Positions 26,850 through 37,043 of a stretch of 64,000 nt of DNA are shown here, one piece after another. Origin of the DNA: Corallococcus coralloides DSM 2259. GTDB taxonomy: Bacteria; Myxococcota; Myxococcia; Myxococcales; Myxococcaceae. The DNA is taken from the NCBI RefSeq assembly GCF_000255295.1, contig NC_017030.1, positions 9,088,328 to 9,152,327 on the forward strand, read 5' to 3'. The translations under genes were made by a program, and so were the position numbers. The notes under the pieces are model-generated. The model had not been told where the DNA came from, made no database searches, and saw nothing but the letters and a program-made list of their open reading frames with translations. The number at the start of each line of letters is the position of its first letter. The first letter of the stretch is position 1.

Positions 26850-27185
26850 TCAGGGCTCCAGCCAGAAGTGCTCGCGCCCCGACGGTCCCCGGCGGATCCT
26901 CGGTGGGCCGAGGGGCCCGTCCTCTTGCACCTCGACGGCTTCCAAGGCCGGCATGTCTTCATGCGTCAGCGACCACCCGGCGGAGAGAGGGTCCTCGGCG
27001 TCCGGTCGCGCGCCAGGCGTCCAGGAGGCGGGCTCCAGGTCCAACGTCCCGTCTCCTGACGCCTCTTCTGGGGTGGACTCCGGAAACGCCGCTCCCGCGC
27101 GGCGGCGCAGGAATCGGCCCGCCATCAGCAGTCCCACCGCGCCGGTCATCCAGCCGAGTCCCCGGCCAGGTCTCGTGGCTCGCAT
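26850..27185 (-). CDS. Small membrane-anchored hypothetical protein, 111 aa
   Basis: One N-terminal hydrophobic helix (WMTGAVGLLMAGRFL) followed by RRRAG, then an acidic, Pro-rich, probably disordered tail of ~80 residues ending in FWLEP. GAGGAGG lies 8 nt before the ATG, which supports it as real. No family recognised. Divergent from the PRC/YsnF-type stress gene. Confidence 0.6.
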   Translation of the reverse strand: MRATRPGRGLGWMTGAVGLLMAGRFLRRRAGAAFPESTPEEASGDGTLDLEPASWTPGARPDAEDPLSAGWSLTHEDMPALEAVEVQEDGPLGPPRIRRGPSGREHFWLEP

Positions 27186-27547
27186 CGCAGACGCCTCCTC
27201 ATGCGGGCCGGCCCTTCCGGACTCGCAACCTCACAGTGAGGTGTGGGGACGCGCGCGGACAACGTGAAGCCCGGGGGGTCCGCTCCTGGATGCCTGCCCT
27301 CCGGACAGGGAGCGGGGAGTCGTCTGGCGCGTCGTTGCCAGCGGCGTGCGGCGTGCCGAGCCCCTGGAGCATCCAGCACCAGGGGTTTTCTTGGGCGTCA
27401 TTGAACCCACTTTTCGGGTGATGGCCGAGGCGGACACGTCAGCGTCCACTTCCCCCCCCAGGAAACCCTCTCCAGCGCGCTGGACGGCCCTGGCGCTCCG
27501 CTTGCGACCACATCCGACCCGACGTGAAGGCACAAGGAGCCAAGTCC
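27186..27547. other. Intergenic region with dyad and orphan terminator
   Basis: 362 nt without a convincing gene. It holds a tight dyad, ACCTCAC-A-GTGAGGT (27228-27242), and a rightward intrinsic terminator (27361-27389) with no annotated gene in front of it, which suggests a short transcript or leader starting inside this gap. Confidence 0.5.
27361..27389 (+). terminator. Orphan intrinsic terminator
   Basis: CCCCTGG (27361-27367) pairs with CCAGGGG (27379-27385) around an 11-nt loop, followed at once by TTTTCTT. This is the most canonical terminator in the window, yet it lies between two divergent genes. Confidence 0.65.
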
Positions 27548-28432
27548 ATGATGATCAAGCGCAACGACATCAAGGAAGGGATGACGGTCCGCAGCAGCGA
27601 CGGCGAGAAGCTGGGCAAGGTGTTCGCCGTGAGCGAGGGCGAGTTCCACATCGAGAAGGGGATGTTCTTCCCGAAGGACTACCTGGTCCGCTACGTGGAG
27701 GTGAGCGACATCCGCAACGGGGAGATCTACCTCAACCACGGTCGCGAGGCGCTGCGAGGGCTGTCCGACTCCGGCGCGGTGGGAGCGACGGCGGCGACGG
27801 CCACCGGCAGCACCGTGGGTGGCATTGGCGCGGGGCTGAAGACGGGAGGCACCCAGAAGGTGGGGGACGTCAACCGGACCGGCGCGGAGAAGGTCGGCAT
27901 CAAGGACCGGGAGCTGAAGGAGCGCGAGCTGCGCGCCGACCTGCGTGCCGACCTGAAAGCCGACATGAAAGCCGCCGAGCGCATCGCGAACGAAGACGTC
28001 ACGCTGCGCACGCACCATGAGGAGCTGGGCGTCACCAAGCACCAGCGCTCCGCGGGCGAGGCGCAGGTGCGGAAGATCGTCGTCGAGGAGAGGAAGACGG
28101 TGGAGGTCCCCCTGCGCCACGAGGAGGTGGAGGTGGTGCGCCGGGCGGTGAAGGGAGACACCATTCCCGGCGACGTGGCGACCTTCCAGGAGGAGACCAT
28201 CCGCATCCCCCTGAGCGCGGAGGAGGCGGAGCTGACCAAGCGCGCGTACACGGACGAGGAGATCACCATCCACAAGCGCCCCATCGAGGAGCGCCGCAGC
28301 ATGGAGGGCCGCGTCCGCCACGAGGAGCTGGGAGAGGTGACGGTGGTGCGCACCGAGCCCAACGTGGACGAGGAGAAGCGCCGCACCGGCTACCGCGCGG
28401 ACGCGGACATCGACCCGCTCAAGCGCTCGTAG
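27548..28432 (+). CDS. PRC-barrel/DUF2171 + YsnF/AvaK (DUF2382) stress protein
   Basis: 294 aa. N-terminal ~70 residues look like a PRC-barrel/DUF2171 domain (DIKEGMTVRSSDGEKLGKV). A Gly/Thr hinge and a charged heptad-like stretch (ELKERELRADLRADLKADM) lead to the C-terminal YsnF/AvaK domain with its tandem VRKIVVEERKTVEVPLRHEE and RIPLSAEEAELTKRAY units. Related proteins are general stress proteins of unknown mechanism. ATG 27548 follows AAGGAG at 8 nt; an in-frame GTG 24 nt upstream is less likely. Confidence 0.8.
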   Translation: MMIKRNDIKEGMTVRSSDGEKLGKVFAVSEGEFHIEKGMFFPKDYLVRYVEVSDIRNGEIYLNHGREALRGLSDSGAVGATAATATGSTVGGIGAGLKTGGTQKVGDVNRTGAEKVGIKDRELKERELRADLRADLKADMKAAERIANEDVTLRTHHEELGVTKHQRSAGEAQVRKIVVEERKTVEVPLRHEEVEVVRRAVKGDTIPGDVATFQEETIRIPLSAEEAELTKRAYTDEEITIHKRPIEERRSMEGRVRHEELGEVTVVRTEPNVDEEKRRTGYRADADIDPLKRS

Positions 28433-28528
28433 CGCCGCCAGCAGGAAGCCTCACGGTCCTTGTGCTCCGCCTCCGCATGCCGCGCCTTCACGCGCGCGGG
28501 GTGCGGGGGGAGGTGGCACGTCGTCGTG

Positions 28529-30010
28529 TCAGCGCGGCGCGCGGGTGGGCGGCGTCGCGCGGGTGGGGGCCTCCCGCTGGTGGTTCACGGCGGTCTCCAG
28601 CCGCTGCGAGTCGCGCAGCCGCTCCGGGAAGAGCCGTCCCGCCAGCGCCGCCAGGGCCGTATCGCGCGCGGGGGGGGACGCGGACACCAGCCGGTCCGCC
28701 ATGGCCTGGGCGTTGGGGAAACGGGCCGCGGGGTCCTTGGACAGCGCCACCGACAGCACGGGCCACAGGGGCGCGGGCACCTCCGGGGGCTTCGTCAGCT
28801 TCTCCTGGCAGATGGCCTTCATGGTGTCCAACTCGTCCTCGCGCTCGAAGGCGCGCCGGCCCGTGAGGGCCTGGTAGAGGACGAGCCCCATGGCGAACAG
28901 GTCGCTGCGCGCGTCCAGCTTCTGGCCCAGCGCCTGCTCCGGGGACATGTAGAGCGGCTTGCCCTTCACGATGCCCGGCAGCGTCACCGTGCGCTGCGCG
29001 CGCACCTTGGCCACGCCGAAGTCCAGCACCTTCACCTGGCCGTCGAAGCCCACCATCACGTTGTGGGGGGACAGGTCGCGGTGCACCAACTCCATGGGCG
29101 CGCCGTCCTCGCCCTTGAGCGCATGCGCGGCGTGCAGCCCCAGCAGCGCCTGCGACACGATGGCGGACGCCACCGGCGGCTCCAGCGGCCCCTTGTTGGC
29201 GCGCAGCAGCCGGTCCAGGTCGATGCCGTTCACCAGCTCCATGGCCATGTAGTACGCGCCCTGCGCCTCGCCGAAGTCGTAGACGTGCACCAGGTTGGGG
29301 TGCGACAGCCGCAGGCCGATGCGCGCCTCGTCCAGGAACTGCTGCACCATCTCCGGCTGCGCCGTCAGGTGGGGCAGGATGCGCTTGAGCGCCACCAGCC
29401 GCCCCAGCCCCTCCGGCCCGCGCGTGCGCGCGATGAGCACCTGCGCCATGCCGCCCGTGCCCAGGGGCTTCACGACCTCATAGCGGCCAATGCGCCCCCG
29501 GTTGACGGGCGTGCCCTCCACGTCCAGCTCGTCCAGCCGCTCCAGCGGGCCCCGGCCGTCCGTCAGCGCCAGGAAGGACAGCACCGCGGAGTCCAGCTGC
29601 TCGCCAATCGCCTCCACCAGCCCCATCACCCGCTGGCCGCCGTCCTCGAAAGACCCGTCCACCACCAGGCCCAGTCCGCCCAGGTTCAGCCGCCCCAGGG
29701 TGAGCTGCTGGCAGAAGAGCATCCGGCCTTCGCGCAAGCGTCGGGGGCCGCTCCAGTGGGCCGCCTCGAAGACGTCCACGCCCAGCTCGCCCAGCACGCG
29801 CGTCAGCACCGGGCCGCGCGTGCCCCTCAGCGACACGAAGCCCGCCTTCGCGTGCACCATGCGGGCGCACTGCGTGAGGAACACATCCAGGCCGGTGTCG
29901 AGGTCCAGCCCCCGCTCCAGGCAGTCCTCGAGGATGTCGTCGGCCATCCGGTTCACGGCCATCAGGCCGCGCAGGAAGGCCAGCTCTTCTTCCGGGGATT
30001 GGAACGCCAC
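28529..30010 (-). CDS. Serine/threonine protein kinase with N-terminal GAF-like domain
   Basis: 493 aa, no membrane segment. Residues ~20-150 form a GAF-like sensor. The Hanks-type kinase domain follows: glycine loop GTGGMA (184-189), Lys209, catalytic HRDLSPHN (310-317), DFG (330-332), and MSPEQ of the activation segment. All catalytic residues are present. A short basic/Pro tail ends the protein. The family is greatly expanded in myxobacteria. Partner and signal unknown. GTG start. Confidence 0.9.
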   Translation of the reverse strand: MAFQSPEEELAFLRGLMAVNRMADDILEDCLERGLDLDTGLDVFLTQCARMVHAKAGFVSLRGTRGPVLTRVLGELGVDVFEAAHWSGPRRLREGRMLFCQQLTLGRLNLGGLGLVVDGSFEDGGQRVMGLVEAIGEQLDSAVLSFLALTDGRGPLERLDELDVEGTPVNRGRIGRYEVVKPLGTGGMAQVLIARTRGPEGLGRLVALKRILPHLTAQPEMVQQFLDEARIGLRLSHPNLVHVYDFGEAQGAYYMAMELVNGIDLDRLLRANKGPLEPPVASAIVSQALLGLHAAHALKGEDGAPMELVHRDLSPHNVMVGFDGQVKVLDFGVAKVRAQRTVTLPGIVKGKPLYMSPEQALGQKLDARSDLFAMGLVLYQALTGRRAFEREDELDTMKAICQEKLTKPPEVPAPLWPVLSVALSKDPAARFPNAQAMADRLVSASPPARDTALAALAGRLFPERLRDSQRLETAVNHQREAPTRATPPTRAPR

Positions 30011-30065
30011 GCGCCCATCAATACCCGAAAACCCGGCGGGGATGGAGCGCCCACCGGGTGGGACG

Positions 30066-30371
30066 TCAGACGCGCTCGCGCTCCACGCGGACCACCGGGG
30101 ACAGGGACTCCGGCAGCTCCGGGCTCACCGGGCGGGTGACGGTGTGCTCCAGCAGACCGTGGCGGTCCAGCATGTACTCCAGGTGCGCCACGCGCGCGCG
30201 CAGCCCCTCCAGCTCCCCGGCGGACACCTGCCCGCGGGCCTGGACCTCGCGCACGCGCAGCCATGTCTCAATGACGGGCTTGAGGGCGAAGCGCAACGTG
30301 AGGCCGAGCAGGGGAATGCCGACGGTCATGCCGGTGACCATGATGATCATCACGGCTTCTGTCAGTTCCAT
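30066..30371 (-). CDS. Small membrane protein with coiled coil (PspB-like outline)
   Basis: 101 aa: one N-terminal membrane helix (EAVMIIMVTGMTVGIPLLGL), a basic amphipathic segment, then a coiled-coil-like stretch (SAGELEGLRARVAHLEYML). The layout recalls phage-shock protein B, though similarity is not strong enough to name it. ATG 30371 has GGAG at a 7-nt spacing. It sits just upstream of the GAF-kinase on the same strand and may be co-expressed. Confidence 0.65.
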   Translation of the reverse strand: MELTEAVMIIMVTGMTVGIPLLGLTLRFALKPVIETWLRVREVQARGQVSAGELEGLRARVAHLEYMLDRHGLLEHTVTRPVSPELPESLSPVVRVERERV

Positions 30372-30464
30372 GGGGAGACTCCGGGGAAAATGAGGCGGAC
30401 CCCCGGGCCTACGAACGGGGGGACCGGGCGATTGCACCGCCCGGCCCGCGCCCGGGGTGAGGCA

Positions 30465-32294
<1,830 letters not shown>

Positions 32295-32296
32295 GA

Positions 32297-33154
32297 CTAC
32301 TGACTCCCCCCGGAGGAACTGTCGGACGGCGCGGAAGTCTGGGGCTCCGCGCTGCTTTCTTCAGAGGCCTTCGGTGCTTCCGAGCCGGCCGCGGGAGCGG
32401 CGGGCTCCGGCGCCGCGGCGACTTCCGGCGCGCGGGCGACGACGACCATGGCGGGACGCACCAGGCGGTCGTTGAGGTAGAAGCCGCGCGTCACTTCAAA
32501 GAGCACGTGGCCCGACGGGACGTCCGCGGACTCCACCTGCTGGATGGCTTCGTGCAGGCGCGGGTCGAAGGGCTGGCCCTTGGCGGAGAAGCCCTTCACG
32601 CCGTGGCGGGCGAGCGAGTCCTCGAAGGACTTGCGCGTCATGGCCACGCCCTTCTGGAAGCTGTCGAAGTCGGGGGACTTGCTGGCGGCGTCGAGCGCGC
32701 GGTCCATGTTGTCCACCACGGGGAGCAGGTCCTTGAGGAGCTTCTCCACGCCGAACTTCTGGACGTCCTCCTTCTCCTTCTGCGCGCGCTTGCGGTAGTT
32801 CTCCAGGTCCGCGGCGGAGCGGATGGCCCGGTCCTGGAAGTCCTTGGCGCGCTCGTGCGCCTCCTTCAGGCGCTCCAGCGTCTCGCGGGCCTTGGTCTGG
32901 CTGAACTCCAGCTGCGCGCGCAGCGACTCCACCTCCTGGCGGAGCGCGGCCGCGTCCTCGGTGGGGGGAGCGACTTCGGGGGTGGAGGCGTCCGTTTCGG
33001 CTGCCGGGGCGGAGACGTCCAGCTCCACCTCCGTCTCCGAGCCCGCACTGTCCGCGTCTCCGTCCATCCGACGCTCGACGCTGCGAACCGCCTCGTCGAT
33101 CACGTCCTGCCCGATGTCCGTCTGGATGCTGTCCTTGTCATTGGTACCCGACAC
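32297..33154 (-). CDS. grpE: Nucleotide exchange factor GrpE
   Basis: 285 aa. The GrpE core is clear: a long coiled coil ([20 protein letters not shown]), the [17 protein letters not shown] segment, [12 protein letters not shown] and the beta-wing ([25 protein letters not shown]). It is flanked by an acidic N-terminal extension and an Ala/Pro/Ser C-terminal tail, making it longer than the usual ~200 aa. Releases ADP from the adjacent DnaK. GTG 33154 is the proposed start; a promoter-like sequence lies immediately upstream, so the message may be leaderless or start further in. Confidence 0.93.
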   Translation of the reverse strand: MSGTNDKDSIQTDIGQDVIDEAVRSVERRMDGDADSAGSETEVELDVSAPAAETDASTPEVAPPTEDAAALRQEVESLRAQLEFSQTKARETLERLKEAHERAKDFQDRAIRSAADLENYRKRAQKEKEDVQKFGVEKLLKDLLPVVDNMDRALDAASKSPDFDSFQKGVAMTRKSFEDSLARHGVKGFSAKGQPFDPRLHEAIQQVESADVPSGHVLFEVTRGFYLNDRLVRPAMVVVARAPEVAAAPEPAAPAAGSEAPKASEESSAEPQTSAPSDSSSGGSQ

Positions 33155-33161
33155 GGCGCGC

Positions 33162-33190
33162 ACTATCTCACGCGACGGGGAGCGATCCAA
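33162..33190 (-). promoter_or_regulatory. Possible promoter of grpE-dnaK
   Basis: TTGGAT (33190-33185), 17-bp spacer, GATAGT (33167-33162). If used, transcription starts at or next to the proposed GTG. No sigma32-type CTTGAA/CCCAT element or CIRCE inverted repeat was seen. Confidence 0.4.
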
Positions 33191-33255
33191 CAGGACCTGG
33201 GGCGGTCGCGCATGCCCGGCGTGCGGGCAGGCGCGACTTCATGGGGAGCGGAACT

Positions 33256-33771
33256 TCACGCCCCGGGCGCGGGTTTCTTGCGGCCCAACGTTTTCTTGGA
33301 AGCTGGTTTCTTCGGGGCTCGGGCGCCCTTGGCGGCGGCGGGAGCGCCCGCGGTCTTCTTGCGCCCGATGGACTTGCTGCCGCCCTTGGACGCGCCGGCG
33401 CTCTTGGCGCGGGGCGGGCGGCCGGGGGCGGCCTCCTCCTCCCGGGCCTGGGCGGCGGCCTTGGAGGCCTTGGGCTCGGACGCGGGCGGAGGGGTGGAGG
33501 GGGCGCCGGAGCCGGGCTTGAAGGCCTCCTCGACGGAGGTCTCCACGCGGCGCACGGCGGTCTCGATCTTCTCCGCGGCGGTCTTGGTGGTGGCGGCGGC
33601 CCAGGTGCGCAGCTGCACGAGGCCTTCCTTCACCTTGGCCTGCTTCTCCGGGTCCTTCACTTCCTTGAGGAGGCGCTCGGCCTCGCCGCGGAGGTCGTCC
33701 GTGGTGCGCTTGAGGTCCTCGCCGGTGCGCTTGAGGAAGTCCATCAACTGCCTGTCCCACTTCTCGGCCAT
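33256..33771 (-). CDS. Coiled-coil protein with histone H1-like tail
   Basis: 171 aa. Residues 1-95 are helical and charged (WDRQLMDFLKRTGEDLKRTTDDLRG..., AAATTKTAAEKIETAVRRVE), resembling phasin-type helices. The second half is Ala/Pro/Lys-rich with repeated SIGRKK/LGRKK patches, like an H1-type nucleic-acid-binding tail. This suggests a nucleoid or granule-associated role, by inference only. ATG 33771 is chosen since upstream in-frame sequence is Arg-rich and lacks a binding site. Confidence 0.7.
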   Translation of the reverse strand: MAEKWDRQLMDFLKRTGEDLKRTTDDLRGEAERLLKEVKDPEKQAKVKEGLVQLRTWAAATTKTAAEKIETAVRRVETSVEEAFKPGSGAPSTPPPASEPKASKAAAQAREEEAAPGRPPRAKSAGASKGGSKSIGRKKTAGAPAAAKGARAPKKPASKKTLGRKKPAPGA

Positions 33772-34013
33772 GACGCGTCTCCTCCGTCTGCTCGAACCCA
33801 TCCAACTGCACGTAGCGACCGCGCGCAAAGCCTTCCGCGCTGTCCGTGTAGGACGGCGGAGCGCGCCATTGATTGCCGCGTGCCAGTGCGTCAGGGGCGC
33901 CGCCGGGGTGCAAGCGGGGGGGCGCGCGACAGTCGGATGGCAGACACGTTAAGGTGCGTGCCCTCTTCCGGGAAGGCCGCGTTGGGGCGGGCCCGGTGCT
34001 GGAGTGTTCCCAT

Positions 34014-36362
34014 ATGCCGTCCCGGTCCATCCGAGCGCTGTCCTCGCTCGTCGTGCTCACGTCCCTGTTCGCGCTGGTGGCCTGTGGTTCCAACGAACCG
34101 GACTCCTCCGGGCCGGTGCTGCCCCAGGTGACGCTGCAGGCGGCCACCGTGGGGGCGGCCTACGAGAAGGCGCTGACGGCGACGGGCGGCACGGCGCCGC
34201 TCACGTATTCGGTGGACCAGGTGCCGCCGGGCTTCTCCTTCTATGGAGACAGCGGGCGGCTGGTGGGCCCCGCGACGACGGCCGGCGAGTGGTCGATGAC
34301 GGTGGTGGTGCGCGACGCGAAGGGCGCCCAGCACACGCGAGGCTATGCGTTGCGCGTGTGGCCGGCGCCGGTCATCACCACGACGCCGTCGCGGCTGCCG
34401 AACGCGCCCGAGGGCAAACCCTACACCTTCACCTTCACCGCCACGGGCGGGACGCCACCCCTCACCTGGTCGCAGGCGGGCGGCGCGATTCCGGACGGCC
34501 TGGAGCTGACGGAGGACGGGATGCTGACCGGCACGCCGTTTGGCCCGGCGCTGTATGAGTTCACGCTGCGGGTGGAGGACGCCAACGGCGTCCACGCGGA
34601 GGCGGTCATCCAGGTGCCCGTGCCCACGTCGACCGGAGAGCTGCCCGACGGCGGCCCGGTGACGGATGGCGGGACGAAGACGGATGGCGGCACGACGGAC
34701 GGCGGCTCGGATGGCGGGACGCAGCCGACGGCGGTGCCGCTGAAGATGGGCAACTGGAACATCGAGTGGTTCGGCTCCCTGACCGAGGGCCCCACGGACG
34801 AGGCGCTGCAGCTGGCCAACGCGACGGCGGTCATCGCGGACGCGGGGCCGGACGTGCTGGGCGTGGCGGAGATCGTCGGCGTGGACGCGTTCAACTCGCT
34901 GAAGGCGAACCTCAACGGCTACAGCGGCCTGCTCGCGGGTGATGGCTGGTACGGCTCGACGAGCCAGAAGGTGGGCGTGCTCTACAAGACGAGCACGGTG
35001 GAGCTGGTGAGCTCGAGCGTCGTGCTGACGGAGTGCGCGCTGGACTTCGCGTACCGGCCGCCGCTGCGCGTGGACCTGAAGGTGCTCCGGGGCGGCTCAC
35101 CGGTGGACCTGACGGTGATGGTGCTGCACATGAAGGCGTACGCGGACTCGGATTCGTACCTGCGGCGCAAGGGCGCGGCGGTGTGCCTCAAGGACTACCT
35201 GGACACGAACCTGCCGACGCAGAACGTGATGGTGCTGGGCGACTGGAACGACGACGTGGACGCGTCCATCTACACGCCCTACGAATCGCCGTACCTGAAC
35301 CTGGTGACGGACTCCGCGCGCTACAAGTTCCTCACCCAGCAGCTGTCGGAGTCCGGGGAGCGCTCGACGGTGAGCAACAGCCAGTTCATCGACCATCAGC
35401 TGGTGACGAACGAGCTGGCGAAGTACTACGTGGCGCCCACGAAGGTGATCAAGCCCAGCATCGTCAGCTACAGGAGCACCACGTCTGACCACTACCCCAT
35501 CTTCAGCACCTTCAACTTCGGCTCGGCCGCGCAGTCGGGAAGCGTGAGGGTCACCGCGCCCAACGGCGGTGAGACGCTGCAGGCGGGCCAGACGTTCAAC
35601 ATCACCTGGACGTCCAGCAACGTGTCGCAGGTGAACATCACGTACACGCTGGACGGGACGGTGTGGCGCTCGGTGGCGTCGGGCCTGACGGCGTCCACCG
35701 GCCGCTATGTTTGGACGGTGCCGAGCGAGTCGTCCACGACCGTGAAGGTGCGCGTGGCGGACGCGGCGCGCGCGGACGTGGCGGACGTGAGCGACGGTGC
35801 GTTCACGCTGACGCGGCCGACGCAGCAGGTGTTCATCAACGAGTACCTGCCGCAGCCCAACCCGCCGGCCTCGGGTGGGACGACGCCGGACTACGACCAG
35901 CAGTTCGTGGAGATCTACAACGCGGGTCCGGGGTTGGTGGACCTGAGCGGCTGGAAGATCCACGACGCGAAGTCGTATACGGGCGCGGAGGCGGCGCGGC
36001 ACACGTTCGTGTCGGGCACGGTGTTGCCGGCGGGCAAGGCGTACGTGGTGTACTCGGGGCCGTCCGCGGTGCCGGTGGGGGCGCAGTACGCGACGTACGC
36101 CAACAACAACGGCTACGGGCTGCGGTTCGACCGGGGCATGAACCAGCAGGGCGCGGGTGACATCGTGTACCTGGTGCGCGCGGACGGGACGGTGCAGGAC
36201 AGCCACTCGTACCAGAGCGCCGACGTCGACGTGTACCAGGGCTATTCGTTCAACCGCTCCCCGGACACGAGCGCCACGGGGGACTGGGACCTGGGCTACA
36301 ACGTGGGCGGATACCTCTACGCGTCGACGCCAGGTTACCGGGCGAACGGCTCCGCGTTCTGA
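34014..36362 (+). CDS. Large surface lipoprotein: Ig-like + nuclease/phosphatase + lamin-tail domains
   Basis: 782 aa. Lipobox LVACGS. Order: two putative Ig (He-PIG-like) domains (~40-200), a DGGTKTDGG linker, an endonuclease/exonuclease/phosphatase domain (~240-500; NWNIEWF, VMVLGDWNDDVD, TSDHYPIFSTF), a Kre9/KNH-like Ig domain (VTAPNGGETLQAGQTFNITW), and a C-terminal lamin-tail domain (VFINEYLPQPNPP, FVEIYNAGPGLVDLSGWKI). Such architectures are secreted nucleases or phosphodiesterases. The first metal Glu motif is altered (GVAEIVG in place of LQEV), so activity is likely but not certain. ATG 34014, GGAG upstream. Confidence 0.85.
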   Translation: MPSRSIRALSSLVVLTSLFALVACGSNEPDSSGPVLPQVTLQAATVGAAYEKALTATGGTAPLTYSVDQVPPGFSFYGDSGRLVGPATTAGEWSMTVVVRDAKGAQHTRGYALRVWPAPVITTTPSRLPNAPEGKPYTFTFTATGGTPPLTWSQAGGAIPDGLELTEDGMLTGTPFGPALYEFTLRVEDANGVHAEAVIQVPVPTSTGELPDGGPVTDGGTKTDGGTTDGGSDGGTQPTAVPLKMGNWNIEWFGSLTEGPTDEALQLANATAVIADAGPDVLGVAEIVGVDAFNSLKANLNGYSGLLAGDGWYGSTSQKVGVLYKTSTVELVSSSVVLTECALDFAYRPPLRVDLKVLRGGSPVDLTVMVLHMKAYADSDSYLRRKGAAVCLKDYLDTNLPTQNVMVLGDWNDDVDASIYTPYESPYLNLVTDSARYKFLTQQLSESGERSTVSNSQFIDHQLVTNELAKYYVAPTKVIKPSIVSYRSTTSDHYPIFSTFNFGSAAQSGSVRVTAPNGGETLQAGQTFNITWTSSNVSQVNITYTLDGTVWRSVASGLTASTGRYVWTVPSESSTTVKVRVADAARADVADVSDGAFTLTRPTQQVFINEYLPQPNPPASGGTTPDYDQQFVEIYNAGPGLVDLSGWKIHDAKSYTGAEAARHTFVSGTVLPAGKAYVVYSGPSAVPVGAQYATYANNNGYGLRFDRGMNQQGAGDIVYLVRADGTVQDSHSYQSADVDVYQGYSFNRSPDTSATGDWDLGYNVGGYLYASTPGYRANGSAF

Positions 36363-36413
36363 AGCGGTCTGCGGTGACATGACTTCCACCTGGGGTTCTG
36401 CTTGGGTGGAAGG

Positions 36414-37043
36414 ATGCGCGTTTGGATTCACGTAGGCAGGAGCGTCACGGCCATGGCGCTCTGCCTGTGACTCGTGGCCTGTGGCGGGACGCGTGCGGCG
36501 GTGGCCCCGCCTTCGCGGGAGGAGCTTCCCCGTCAGGTACTGCTCTTGAGGGAGACCCCGGATGGGAACTTCGCCCAGGAGTGGCGGCCGGCGGGGGACT
36601 TCGACCTCGCCCCCTACGTGAAGGCCCCCGAGGGCCGGCGCATCGTGCGGACCGCGCGGTCCGTGCGGGATTGCGATGCGGAGAACATCGAGTGCATTCA
36701 GCAGTGCATGAGAACTCCTCTGCCTCGTGGCTATGGCCATGTCCGCATCCCGCGAGGCTCGGGCGGAAAGAATGACCACTGCGTCAAGCAGTGCGATCCG
36801 GCCTACAGGGACTGCCTCGAACTGGAGAAGCTTCGTCCCCAGGAGTTGTCCTCCACGGAGGCTCTGTCGGACTGGGCGAGCCGACATCGCGAATCCCTGC
36901 TCGTGGGCAGTGTGGTCATCATCGCAGGGGTCGCCTTTGTCGTTGTCTCCGCAGGCGTGGGGCTGATCGTCCTGGCCCCCGCGTTGCTCATGACGGTCCA
37001 CGACAGCGCATCTGTCCTCCCTCTTGCGGAAACCCACCCATGA
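36414..37043 (+). pseudogene. Cys-rich lipoprotein gene interrupted by in-frame TGA
   Basis: ATG 36414 with GGAAGG upstream opens a lipoprotein signal (MRVWIHVGRSVTAMALCL), then a TGA at 36468-36470, and the same frame goes on as LVACGGTRAAV with a perfect lipobox. The frame stays open to 37043. The rest has six Cys in paired patterns (DCDAENIECIQQCM, DHCVKQCDPAYRDC), a C-terminal hydrophobic hairpin (LLVGSVVIIAGVAFVVVSAGVGLIVL) and overlaps the next gene (ATGA). Translation from GTG 36474 would give a 189-aa protein with no signal. I recall similar lipoproteins in myxobacterial toxin/immunity-type cassettes, but this is a weak inference. A sequencing error is possible. Confidence 0.65.

Noticed and set aside
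26903-27421. A rightward 172-codon frame ending just after the orphan terminator
   Set aside because: It overlaps the 111-aa membrane protein in antisense, runs through a terminator hairpin and has Arg/Pro/Ser-rich composition without motifs.
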